Below, piece after piece: positions 51,173 through 60,141 of a DNA stretch of 64,000 nt. Origin of the DNA: Solobacterium sp. (GTDB lineage Bacteria; Bacillota_I; Bacilli_A; Erysipelotrichales; Erysipelotrichaceae); contig JAILLA010000073.1 in NCBI GenBank assembly GCA_024693325.1, positions 40,851 to 104,850 of the forward strand. The letters run 5' to 3'. A program made the translations under genes and the position numbers. Numbering within the stretch: the stretch's first letter is position 1; each line of letters begins with the position of its first letter. The notes under the pieces are model-generated. The model was not told the DNA's origin and searched no databases. It was given only the letters and a program-made list of their open reading frames with translations.

Positions 51173-52525
51173 ATGGCCACACTAAAAGACCGTAATTCAG
51201 TCGGTCAGGCGATCACAAGGGGTGATCTGTGGACAAAGCTGTCCACGATCCTGATGGGTGCCGGAATATTCGGGCACGGCCAGAAGGTGAAGGGTATTCT
51301 GGTACTCATTCTTGAGGCAGCGTTTATCTTCTACATGGCATCTGCCGGATTGACCCACCTGGCAAATCTGCCGGGGCTTGGAAGTCTTGAAGCCGGTGAA
51401 GTCTACAACGAAGCCAAGGGCATCTACGAATATACACAGGGCGACAACTCACTGCTGATGCTGCTGTATGGCGTAGTCACACTGTTTGTGGTCGCTGCGT
51501 TCATACTCCTGTGGATCCTTCAGCTGAAGAAGTCCTATAAACTTCAGAAGGCTGTCGAGCAGGGCAAACATGTCAACACATTCAGAGAAGATCTGAGATC
51601 GCTGCTCAACGGCAACCTGTACATGCTTCTGATGACGACGCCGTTCCTGGGTATCCTGGTATTCAACATCGTGCCGCTGGTCTTCATGATCTGCATGGCG
51701 TTTACGAGTTATTCCAAAGAGGGCAACCATCTGATGCTGTTCGACTGGAACGGACTGACGCAGTTCGTGAGAGTCCTCAGCATGAACGGAAACATCGGCC
51801 GTCAGTTCTGGCATGTCCTGGCATGGACGATCGTCTGGGCGATCTTCGCAACATTCCTGAACTATATCCTCGGTATGATCCTTGCATTGATCATCAACCG
51901 CAAGGATACAAAGTGGAAGGGAATGTGGAGATTCTGCTTTGTATTGAGCATCGCTGTTCCGCAGTTCGTATCCCTGATGATCATGAATACGATGCTGCAG
52001 CCGTACGGTGCTGTAAATGTTGTGCTCCAGAATCTCGGATGGATCAAAAATCCGATCCCGTTCTGGTCCAACGCTATGCTGGCAAGGATCACGATAGTCG
52101 TGATCAACCTCTGGGTCGGTATTCCTTATACACTTCTGCAGATCACGGGTATCCTGCAGAATATTCCTGCAGAACTGTATGAAGCCGCAAAGATGGACGG
52201 CGCGGGTCCTGTGAAGATCTTCTTCCGGATCACGCTTCCGTACATGCTGTTTGTGACAACACCTTACCTGATCACATCATTTGTCGGCAACATCAATAAC
52301 TTCAATGTCATCTATCTGCTCTCGGGCGGCGGTCCGACATATGTCGGAGATACAGCCGGCCAGACGGACCTGCTCGTTACATGGCTGTATAAGCTGACCA
52401 TTGACCAGCAGTATTACAACATCGGTGCGGTAATCGGTATCCTGACGTTCGTGGTCCTGACCATCGTTACGCTTGTTACATACCGCAATTCCGGTTCCTA
52501 TAAGAATGAGGAGGCGTTCATGTGA
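51173..52525 (+). CDS. Maltodextrin ABC transporter permease, MalF-like
   Basis: Polytopic; PAELYEAAKMDGAGPVKIFFRITLPYM EAA motif. Confidence 0.92.
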   Translation: MATLKDRNSVGQAITRGDLWTKLSTILMGAGIFGHGQKVKGILVLILEAAFIFYMASAGLTHLANLPGLGSLEAGEVYNEAKGIYEYTQGDNSLLMLLYGVVTLFVVAAFILLWILQLKKSYKLQKAVEQGKHVNTFREDLRSLLNGNLYMLLMTTPFLGILVFNIVPLVFMICMAFTSYSKEGNHLMLFDWNGLTQFVRVLSMNGNIGRQFWHVLAWTIVWAIFATFLNYILGMILALIINRKDTKWKGMWRFCFVLSIAVPQFVSLMIMNTMLQPYGAVNVVLQNLGWIKNPIPFWSNAMLARITIVVINLWVGIPYTLLQITGILQNIPAELYEAAKMDGAGPVKIFFRITLPYMLFVTTPYLITSFVGNINNFNVIYLLSGGGPTYVGDTAGQTDLLVTWLYKLTIDQQYYNIGAVIGILTFVVLTIVTLVTYRNSGSYKNEEAFM

Positions 52526-53409
52526 TGACTGCGATGAATCAACCTATTGCGAGAAACAAGATCAGCGGCAGACGCCGCGCGGTCAACATCCTGGTTCATC
52601 TGCTGCTGGCGGTACTTGCGTTCATATGGATCATGCCGATCATCTGGATCGTCCTGACAAGTTTCCGTGCAGAGCCGGGTTCCTACGTCAATACATTCTT
52701 CCCGAAGGGATATACACTGAACAACTATATCAAGCTGTTCACAGACAGAAATGTCCTGAACTTCCCCAAGATGTTCATGAATACGCTCATCATCGCGTGC
52801 ATATCATGCGTTGTCTCAACATTCTTCATGCTGTCGGTATCCTACAGCCTTTCCAGAATGCGCTTCAAGATGCGTAAACCGTATATGAACCTGGCGATGA
52901 TCCTCGGACTGTTCCCCGGATTCATGTCCATGGTCGCACAGTATTACATCCTGAAAGCACTGGGACTGACGGAAGGATCCATGATCCGTCTTGCACTGAT
53001 CATCGTCTATTCCGCCGGCGCAGGTCTGGCATTCCAGATCTCCAAGGGATATTTCGATACGATCCCGAGATCGATCGATGAAGCAGCGATGATCGACGGT
53101 GCTTCCCAGTGGCAGGTATTCACACAGATCACCATGCCGCTGTCAAAGCCGATCGTTATCTACACAGTCATGACATCATTCATCGGACCGTGGGTAGACT
53201 TCATCTTTGCGAAGGTCATCTGCCGTGCAAATGCAGATCAGTTCACTGTAGCCATCGGTCTTTGGAATATGCTGCAGAAAGAATATATCAATCAATGGTA
53301 TACTTGTTTCGCAGCAGGCGCAGTCGTGATCTCGATTCCGATCGCAGCTCTGTTCCTGTATATGCAGAAATTCTATGTTGAAGGAATGACCGGAGCGGTG
53401 AAAGGATAA
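52522..53409 (+). CDS. Maltodextrin ABC transporter permease, MalG-like
   Basis: PRSIDEAAMIDGASQWQVFTQITMPLSKP EAA motif; overlaps upstream stop. Confidence 0.93.
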   Translation: MMTAMNQPIARNKISGRRRAVNILVHLLLAVLAFIWIMPIIWIVLTSFRAEPGSYVNTFFPKGYTLNNYIKLFTDRNVLNFPKMFMNTLIIACISCVVSTFFMLSVSYSLSRMRFKMRKPYMNLAMILGLFPGFMSMVAQYYILKALGLTEGSMIRLALIIVYSAGAGLAFQISKGYFDTIPRSIDEAAMIDGASQWQVFTQITMPLSKPIVIYTVMTSFIGPWVDFIFAKVICRANADQFTVAIGLWNMLQKEYINQWYTCFAAGAVVISIPIAALFLYMQKFYVEGMTGAVKG

Positions 53410-53414
53410 GACTT

Positions 53415-55028
53415 ATGAAGAAATTCCTGCGGTGGATACTATCGCTGGGAATCCTTCTGTTAGCAGTTGTTTACAGACTCTTGACAGCAGATCCTTCGGG
53501 ATCTGCTGTTCATGTTATGACAGAAGTGAATTCCGGCCTGACAGCGGACGTGATCGATGATCGGTACCGTACGACTTATGAAGTGTTTTTATATTCATTC
53601 TGCGACAGCGGCAATGACGGGATCGGGGATATCAACGGCCTGATCTCAAAACTGGACTATATCCAGGATCTGGGGTTCAACCAGATCTGGCTGATGCCTG
53701 TCATGCCGTCCGACACCTATCATAAATATGATGTAAAGGATTACTGTGCGATCGATCCCGCATACGGCACGCTGGATGATTTTGACCGTCTCACGGAGAT
53801 CTGTCACAGCAGAGGGATCCGTGTGATCATTGACCTGGTGCTGAACCATACAGCGTCCGGTCATCCCTGGTTCCAGCAGGCTGCATCCTATCTGAGAGGC
53901 CTGAACGGACGGGAGCCGGATGCCGGGGAATGTCCGTATGTGGATTATTACCATTTCCGGAAGGATTTCCAGAACGGTTACGCGAAACTGCCGGACAGTG
54001 ACTATTACTATGAAGCAAGATTCTGGGACCAGATGCCTGATCTGAACCTGGACAACGCGCAGGTCAGGGATGAGATCCGCAATATCATGTCATTCTGGTT
54101 CGGACACGGTGTAGACGGTTTCCGTCTGGACGCAGTCACATATTTCTACACGGGAGATCCCGGCAGGAACATTGAATTCCTGCGCTGGCTGAAGCAGACA
54201 GGCACGGAACTGAAACAGGACAGCTATTTTGTCTGTGAAGCATGGACAGGCATGGATGAATACGCGTCTTATTACGCAAGCGGCATCGATTCCATGTTTG
54301 ATTTTGCGTTCGGTGACTCGGAAGGCGCGATCGCCAGAACTCTAAAGGGTGTCTATTCTGCCAGGGAATACGGAAATACACTGGAACGTGAATGGCAGAT
54401 GTTTGCCGGATATTCCGATACTTATGTCAACGCACCGTTCTATACCAATCACGATATGGGCAGGGGAGCCGGGTATTATGCCGGTGATGACGGCAGTAAA
54501 ACAAAGATGGCGCTGTCAATGAACCTGATGACGACCGGAAATGTATTCGTATACTACGGGGAAGAGCTTGGTATGAAGGGCTCCGGAAAAGATGAGAACA
54601 AGCGTGCTCCGATGTACTGGAGTGAGGACAAAAATGCCCAGGGTATGACCCAGGGTCCTCCTTATATGGAGGATTTCGAAATGAAATTTCCTTCCTATGA
54701 AGTTCAGAAGAATGATCCGTACTCCATATACAACTATGTCAAAGAAGCCATCAGGATCAGGAACGCACTGCCGGTGATCGCAAGAGGAAGGACCTGGCTG
54801 CACCAGGACCTGACGACCGATCAGGTATGTGTGCTGCTGAAGGAAGACGGTGTCCATGCGTCGGCGGCAGTTATTATGAACATCAGTGACAGCGAGCAGA
54901 CGGTCAATGTGACCAATACGGAATTCCATACATTGAGAGGCATACTGACAGTCAGCGACAGTCCTGTCACCTTTGAGCAGAACGTACTGACGCTCCCGCC
55001 GTACAGCACGGCTGTACTGACGGAATAA
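53415..55028 (+). CDS. Exported/membrane-anchored GH13 alpha-amylase family glycosidase
   Basis: N-terminal TM; DLVLNHTASGHPWFQ, GVDGFRLDAVTYF, CEAWTG, YTNHDMGR. Confidence 0.9.
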   Translation: MKKFLRWILSLGILLLAVVYRLLTADPSGSAVHVMTEVNSGLTADVIDDRYRTTYEVFLYSFCDSGNDGIGDINGLISKLDYIQDLGFNQIWLMPVMPSDTYHKYDVKDYCAIDPAYGTLDDFDRLTEICHSRGIRVIIDLVLNHTASGHPWFQQAASYLRGLNGREPDAGECPYVDYYHFRKDFQNGYAKLPDSDYYYEARFWDQMPDLNLDNAQVRDEIRNIMSFWFGHGVDGFRLDAVTYFYTGDPGRNIEFLRWLKQTGTELKQDSYFVCEAWTGMDEYASYYASGIDSMFDFAFGDSEGAIARTLKGVYSAREYGNTLEREWQMFAGYSDTYVNAPFYTNHDMGRGAGYYAGDDGSKTKMALSMNLMTTGNVFVYYGEELGMKGSGKDENKRAPMYWSEDKNAQGMTQGPPYMEDFEMKFPSYEVQKNDPYSIYNYVKEAIRIRNALPVIARGRTWLHQDLTTDQVCVLLKEDGVHASAAVIMNISDSEQTVNVTNTEFHTLRGILTVSDSPVTFEQNVLTLPPYSTAVLTE

Positions 55029-55043
55029 CAGAGGGAGAAACAG

Positions 55044-56582
55044 ATGAAGAAATGGCTGAATGACGCGGTATTCTATGAGATCTATCCGCAGTCTTTCTAT
55101 GATACGGACAATGACGGGATCGGTGATCTGCAGGGCATTATCAGGAAGCTTGACTATATCAGGAATCTTGGCTGCAATGCCCTCTGGATCAATCCCTGCT
55201 TTGATTCCCCGTTCATGGATGCCGGATATGATGTACGGGATTATAAGAAAGTCGCTCCGCGCTACGGAACGAACGAAGACCTGTATGAACTTTTCAGACA
55301 GGCACATCTGAAAGGGATCAGGGTATTTCTGGACCTTGTTCCGGGACATACATCTGACCAGCATCCCTGGTTTGCCGAGTCCTGCAAAGCTGAACCGAAT
55401 GAATACAGCGGCAGATATGTCTGGACTTCAAACGCGTTCCAGGGGATCGCGGATCATCCGTATATCAGCGGCATGAAGGAGCGGGAAGGCTCGTATATGC
55501 TGAACTTCTTTGCCTCGCAGCCTGCTTTGAATTACGGCTGGCTGCGCTGCACTGAGGAATGGATGAGCGCACCTGATTCTGAAGATGCTGTTTCCACAAG
55601 GGAAGCCATGAAGGATGTCATGCGGTTCTGGCTGGATCACGGATGTGACGGTTTCCGTGTGGATATGGCAGACTCCCTGGTCAAAAACGATGATGAAAAC
55701 AAGTCTGCGACAGCTGCTGTCTGGCGCAATATCCACGACATGCTGGAGGAAGAATATCCTGATGCTGCAATGGTCAGCGAATGGTCCAATCCCGCACAGG
55801 CCATCAACGGAGCAGGGTTTGCGATGGACTTTTATCTGGACCATCATTACAACGGCTACAATACCCTGCTGAGGGATTATGAAACAGAAGGTGGTGACCA
55901 CAGCTTCTTCAAAAAAGATGGAAACGGGGATATCATGCGCTTCCTGGATGACTGGCTGCCAAAATACAGCGCAACAAAGGAACACGGATATATTTCCATG
56001 TTTACCTGCAATCACGATACACCGCGTCCGGCAAGAACATTGTCTGTACGTGAACTGAAGCTGGCGTATGCATTTATCCTGACGATGCCGGGTGTTCCCT
56101 TTGTCTATTACGGGGATGAGATCGGCATGAGATATCTGGATGTGAAGACAAAGGAAGGCGGTTACCAGAGGACAGGTTCCCGCACACCCATGCAGTGGGA
56201 TCGCGGAAAGAACCATGGGTTCTCCGCTTCGGATGAACCGTATCTGCCGACGGACAGTTCACCCGATGCCCCGACTGTATCGGATCAGATCAATGATCCG
56301 GATTCCCTGTATGCAGCAGTCAGGGATCTGATCAGGCTCAGACATGAGCACGATGACCTGAAGGCAGACGGACCGTTTGAGGTCGTTTATGCAGAACACG
56401 GAAAACTTCCGTTTGTATACCGCAGGGGTCCGCTTCTGATGGCAGTCAATCCGTCTGAGCATAACCTGCGGATACCTTGTGCTTTGGAAGGAACACCGAT
56501 ATACGGGATCGGTTCAGGCAGGCTTGAGAACGGAGAACTGTTTGCCGGCGCGCAGTCATTCCTTGTTTTTACTGTGTTATGA
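55044..56582 (+). CDS. Cytoplasmic GH13 alpha-glucosidase family protein
   Basis: KWLNDAVFYEIYPQSFYDTDNDGIGDLQGI; GCDGFRVDMADSLV; TCNHDTPRPAR. Confidence 0.92.
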   Translation: MKKWLNDAVFYEIYPQSFYDTDNDGIGDLQGIIRKLDYIRNLGCNALWINPCFDSPFMDAGYDVRDYKKVAPRYGTNEDLYELFRQAHLKGIRVFLDLVPGHTSDQHPWFAESCKAEPNEYSGRYVWTSNAFQGIADHPYISGMKEREGSYMLNFFASQPALNYGWLRCTEEWMSAPDSEDAVSTREAMKDVMRFWLDHGCDGFRVDMADSLVKNDDENKSATAAVWRNIHDMLEEEYPDAAMVSEWSNPAQAINGAGFAMDFYLDHHYNGYNTLLRDYETEGGDHSFFKKDGNGDIMRFLDDWLPKYSATKEHGYISMFTCNHDTPRPARTLSVRELKLAYAFILTMPGVPFVYYGDEIGMRYLDVKTKEGGYQRTGSRTPMQWDRGKNHGFSASDEPYLPTDSSPDAPTVSDQINDPDSLYAAVRDLIRLRHEHDDLKADGPFEVVYAEHGKLPFVYRRGPLLMAVNPSEHNLRIPCALEGTPIYGIGSGRLENGELFAGAQSFLVFTVL

Positions 56583-56608
56583 TAATGACGAAAGTATGAG
56601 GACGTCAG

Positions 56609-57394
56609 ATGGTATTGAGCAGGATCAGAAAAGAGATGAATTTCCGGGAGCTGGGAGGCATACCGGTCAACGGCGGCAGAGTCGTCAAACACGGTATATT
56701 CTACCGGACAGGAGCTCTGGGACTGCTGAATGAAGAGGAACTGGAGCTGGTCAGGGCACTTGGAATCAGATCTGTATTTGATCTGCGCTCTGATTATGAA
56801 CGGCGTTTCACACCGGATCCCCAGCTGCCAGGAGCAGCCTATCATCCGGTCTCCGCATTGACGGACTCTTCCGGAAAAGAAATCGATCTTTCACCTGAAG
56901 CGATCAAGGAAAGCACGAAACATGCCAGTCACGCCGAGAACGCGTCAAATTTCCTGGAGATGATGTACGGCGGACTGCCGTTTGCCGGTGCATACCAGAG
57001 GATGTTTGAGGAAATCGAAGCAGGAAACGTTCCGGTACTGTTCCACTGCTCGGCTGGAAAGGACCGTACAGGTATCGGCGCAGCGCTGATCCTGCTGGCA
57101 CTCGGAGCGGATGAAGCGACGGTACTGGATGATTACATGAAGACAAATGAATACCGTATGGCAGTGATCGAGCGCTTCCTGGAAGAACGGAAAGAGATCA
57201 TTGACCTGCATCCGGAATTCCGTGAGCTTCTGACGGGCTATGAAGGAGTCAACCGCAGTTCTGCTGAATATGCATTGAAGTCGATCCTGCGCGCGTATCC
57301 GTCATATGATGCCTATTTTGAGGCACAGTTCGGTCTGGACAGGGAGCGCCGTGAGCGTCTGAGAGAACTTTATACAGAAACTATGGAAGTGTGA
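56609..57394 (+). CDS. Tyrosine-protein phosphatase (Y_phosphatase3/LipA-like)
   Basis: NFRELGGIPVNGGRVVKHGIFYRTGAL; HCSAGKDRTGIGAALIL P-loop. Confidence 0.9.
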   Translation: MVLSRIRKEMNFRELGGIPVNGGRVVKHGIFYRTGALGLLNEEELELVRALGIRSVFDLRSDYERRFTPDPQLPGAAYHPVSALTDSSGKEIDLSPEAIKESTKHASHAENASNFLEMMYGGLPFAGAYQRMFEEIEAGNVPVLFHCSAGKDRTGIGAALILLALGADEATVLDDYMKTNEYRMAVIERFLEERKEIIDLHPEFRELLTGYEGVNRSSAEYALKSILRAYPSYDAYFEAQFGLDRERRERLRELYTETMEV

Positions 57395-57451
57395 GGGCAC
57401 ACTTCTTTTCTTTTGCGTGACATTCTGATACGTTGAGTACAGGAGGAACCT

Positions 57452-58369
57452 ATGAAGTACATACAATTAAACGGATTGAATAAGGACGTTTCAGTGATTG
57501 GTGCCGGCTGTATGAGAATTGCCAGAATGACCAGGGATGAGGTATCGGAACTGGTGCACGCAGCACTGGATCACGGCATCAATTTCTTTGATCATGCGGA
57601 TATTTACGGCAGAGGACGCAGTGAAGAAGTGTTCGGTGAAGTATTTGCCGCAGAACCGGAATTAAGAGACAGGATGTTCCTGCAGACAAAATGCGGGATC
57701 AACCAGGGAATGTTCGATTTCAGCAAAGAACATATACTGGAAGCAGTGAACGGCAGCCTGCAGCGTCTGGGAACAGATCATGTAGACTCCCTGCTGCTGC
57801 ACAGACCGGATGCCCTGATGGAACCGGAAGAAGTCGCGGAAGCATTCACCGAGCTGTATGAAGCAGGCAAGGTCCTGAGCTTCGGTGTTTCCAATCAGAA
57901 TCCTTCCCAGATGGAACTGCTGAAAACAGCCGTGAAGTTCCCGCTGACAGCCAACCAGCTCCAGCTGTCCATTGCCCATACGCCTCTGCTGGACGCAGGA
58001 TTCAATGTGGATATGGCACATGATCCTGCTGTTATGAGAGACGGAGGAACACTGGAATACTGCCGTATCAACAAGATGGCAGTCCAGGCATGGTCACCGC
58101 TCCAGGTCGGCTACTTTACAGGAACATTCCTGGCAAATGAGGCATTCGGCGAACTGAACGAAAAACTGAATGAACTGGCGGAAAAGTACGGCGTCGGAAC
58201 AGATTCGATCGCATATGCGTGGATCCTGAGGATACCGGGCAAAATGCAGGTCATCACAGGCACGACGAAGGCAGAACGTCTGGTCCATGCGGCAGAGGCA
58301 GCAGATATCGTACTCGACAGAAGAGAATGGTATGACCTGTACAAAGCTGCAGGCAACCGTCTGCCCTGA
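57452..58369 (+). CDS. Aldo/keto reductase
   Basis: GINFFDHADIYGRGRSEEVFGE; SLLLHRPDALMEPEEVAEAF; FGVSNQNPSQMELL. Confidence 0.9.
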   Translation: MKYIQLNGLNKDVSVIGAGCMRIARMTRDEVSELVHAALDHGINFFDHADIYGRGRSEEVFGEVFAAEPELRDRMFLQTKCGINQGMFDFSKEHILEAVNGSLQRLGTDHVDSLLLHRPDALMEPEEVAEAFTELYEAGKVLSFGVSNQNPSQMELLKTAVKFPLTANQLQLSIAHTPLLDAGFNVDMAHDPAVMRDGGTLEYCRINKMAVQAWSPLQVGYFTGTFLANEAFGELNEKLNELAEKYGVGTDSIAYAWILRIPGKMQVITGTTKAERLVHAAEAADIVLDRREWYDLYKAAGNRLP

Positions 58370-58385
58370 TCACAGTCATCTATTG

Positions 58386-58410
58386 AAAAGCAGCTCCGGC
58401 TGCTTTTTCT
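58386..58410 (+). terminator. Rho-independent terminator
   Basis: AAAAGCAGC TCCG GCTGCTTTTT. Confidence 0.8.
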
Positions 58411-58466
58411 CTGAGCATTGTCAAAGAACGTTTCATGTGTCAGAATACTTCCGGAAGTGAGCAGGA

Positions 58467-59150
58467 ATGGAAATTTACGTAAACGGCAGGCTGACACAGG
58501 TCCATGTGGAACGCAAACGCATCAGAAATATGTATCTCAGAGTCAATCCGGACGGCAGTCTGCGCATTTCCTGTGCAAAGTCAGTCAGTGAAGCACGGAT
58601 CAGACAGTTTATCCAGTCCAAGGAAAGCTGGATCGCAAAAGCCCTCTCAAGCGTCAGGAAAAAAGAAACGGTCAATCAGGAGGGAACGGACTCTCCGGTC
58701 ATATGGTGGCTCGGAGAAAAGAAGTTTGTCAGATATGTAGAGGCTTCAAGGGACCGGATCGTGATGGAAGGCGACATCATGACATTCTTCCTGAAGGACT
58801 TCAGTGAAGAAAGGATCACGAAAACGTTTCGGAAATACGCTTCGGAACAGCTGATGATCATGGCTGATGAATCCAGAGGACAGTGGGATGAGGCGATCTG
58901 CCGGAAACATCATATGCCGCTTCCGGCGATCCATACCCGGTACATGACATCCAGATGGGGCGTCTGCAAACCTTCGGAACATAAGATCACGCTGTCCATC
59001 AGGCTGATCCACTATCCCAGAGAAGCGTTTGAGTCAGTCCTGCTCCATGAATACGTTCATTTCCTGGTGCAGAACCATTCATCCGCGTTCTATACGGAGG
59101 TTTACAGGCATATGCCGCAGTATGACCGCTGGAACGGATTGCTGAAGTAA
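58467..59150 (+). CDS. YgjP/M48-like metal-dependent hydrolase (DUF45)
   Basis: SRWGVCKPSEHKITLSIRLIHYP...LLHEYVHFLVQNHSSAFYTEVYRHMP. Confidence 0.9.
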   Translation: MEIYVNGRLTQVHVERKRIRNMYLRVNPDGSLRISCAKSVSEARIRQFIQSKESWIAKALSSVRKKETVNQEGTDSPVIWWLGEKKFVRYVEASRDRIVMEGDIMTFFLKDFSEERITKTFRKYASEQLMIMADESRGQWDEAICRKHHMPLPAIHTRYMTSRWGVCKPSEHKITLSIRLIHYPREAFESVLLHEYVHFLVQNHSSAFYTEVYRHMPQYDRWNGLLK

Positions 59151-59285
59151 AAGGGCACTGAAAATGCTTTCAGATGAAAAATGTGATTTTTGTCGGAATT
59201 AACCAAATCAAAGGGTTTTCGGTTGAACATTTTAAGGTTTCCGATACAATATAGGCAGAACAGTAAACAGAATGGAGTTGATATC

Positions 59286-59390
59286 ATGAGACCTGTTGGT
59301 ACAACATTATTTGCTTTTTCTGTCACTTCTTTCGGAACGGAGGAACTCCTTTTCGGCGGGGTGGATACTGTAAAAAAAAGTGTTTTTTAG
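59286..59390 (+). CDS. Candidate 34-aa small protein in its own compact transcription unit
   Basis: MRPVGTTLFAFSVTSFGTEELLFGGVDTVKKSVF with GGAG RBS; promoter-like TTGAAC-N16-TACAAT (59223-59250) upstream, terminator downstream. Confidence 0.4.
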   Translation: MRPVGTTLFAFSVTSFGTEELLFGGVDTVKKSVF

Positions 59391-59418
59391 ATGGGCGTAG
59401 TACGTGTCCATCTTTTTT
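59389..59418 (+). terminator. Rho-independent terminator of the small unit
   Basis: AGATGGGCGTAGTACGTGTCCATCTTTTTT. Confidence 0.75.
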
Positions 59419-59455
59419 GAACAAAAAAAACTGAAACGTAATAAGGAGGAAAATT

Positions 59456-60124
59456 ATGGATCAGACAAATCAGGAATTCTTTGATGCAGCAGCCAGAGGT
59501 GATTTTGCCAAGGTATGCGCAATGGTATCAAAGGGCGCAAACGTCAACATTCAGAATGGTGACGGCCGCACAGCACTGATGCGCAGTGCAAAGCGTGGGT
59601 ATGAAGATGTCGTACGTTTCCTGCTCGATAATGGAGCGGATCCCAGAGCACGCGACAAGAACAACAAGACAGCGCTGATGGGCGCAGCGAAAAAGGGACA
59701 TCTGGGTATCTGCAAAATGCTGGAACATGCAGGAGCAGATGTCAACTCCCACGATAATAAAGGCAGAACCGCTCTGATGAGAGCATCACTGCTGGGTGAA
59801 CTGGAAGTTGTTGAGTATCTGGTCGGCAAAGGCGCTAACCTGGATGCACAGGATGAGCAGGGAAGAACAGCTCTGATGGAAGCTGTCAACGCATATAAAC
59901 TCGACGTCATTCGTTTCCTGATCGACAGCGGCGCAAATGTAAACGCTGTTGACGGCAGAGGGTGCACAGCTCTGATGAGAGCTGCATACAGCGGATTCCC
60001 GGAACTGGTAAATTATCTGCTTGAACATGGCGCAGATAAGGAAATTCTGGACTATAACGGCAACAAGGCGATCCATTACGTACGTAAGGAATGCCTGGCT
60101 GACCTGAAGGATATTTTGAAATAA
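59456..60124 (+). CDS. Ankyrin repeat protein
   Basis: Repeated NxxGRTALMRAxxxGxxxVVxxLLxxGAD units; about six repeats. Confidence 0.93.
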   Translation: MDQTNQEFFDAAARGDFAKVCAMVSKGANVNIQNGDGRTALMRSAKRGYEDVVRFLLDNGADPRARDKNNKTALMGAAKKGHLGICKMLEHAGADVNSHDNKGRTALMRASLLGELEVVEYLVGKGANLDAQDEQGRTALMEAVNAYKLDVIRFLIDSGANVNAVDGRGCTALMRAAYSGFPELVNYLLEHGADKEILDYNGNKAIHYVRKECLADLKDILK

Positions 60125-60141
60125 GGAGATCATAAAAATAT

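Noticed and set aside
59190-59285. Upstream extension of the 59190..59390 ORF to MSELTKSKGF...
   Set aside because: The extension runs through the predicted promoter; the RBS-supported start at 59286 is more likely.
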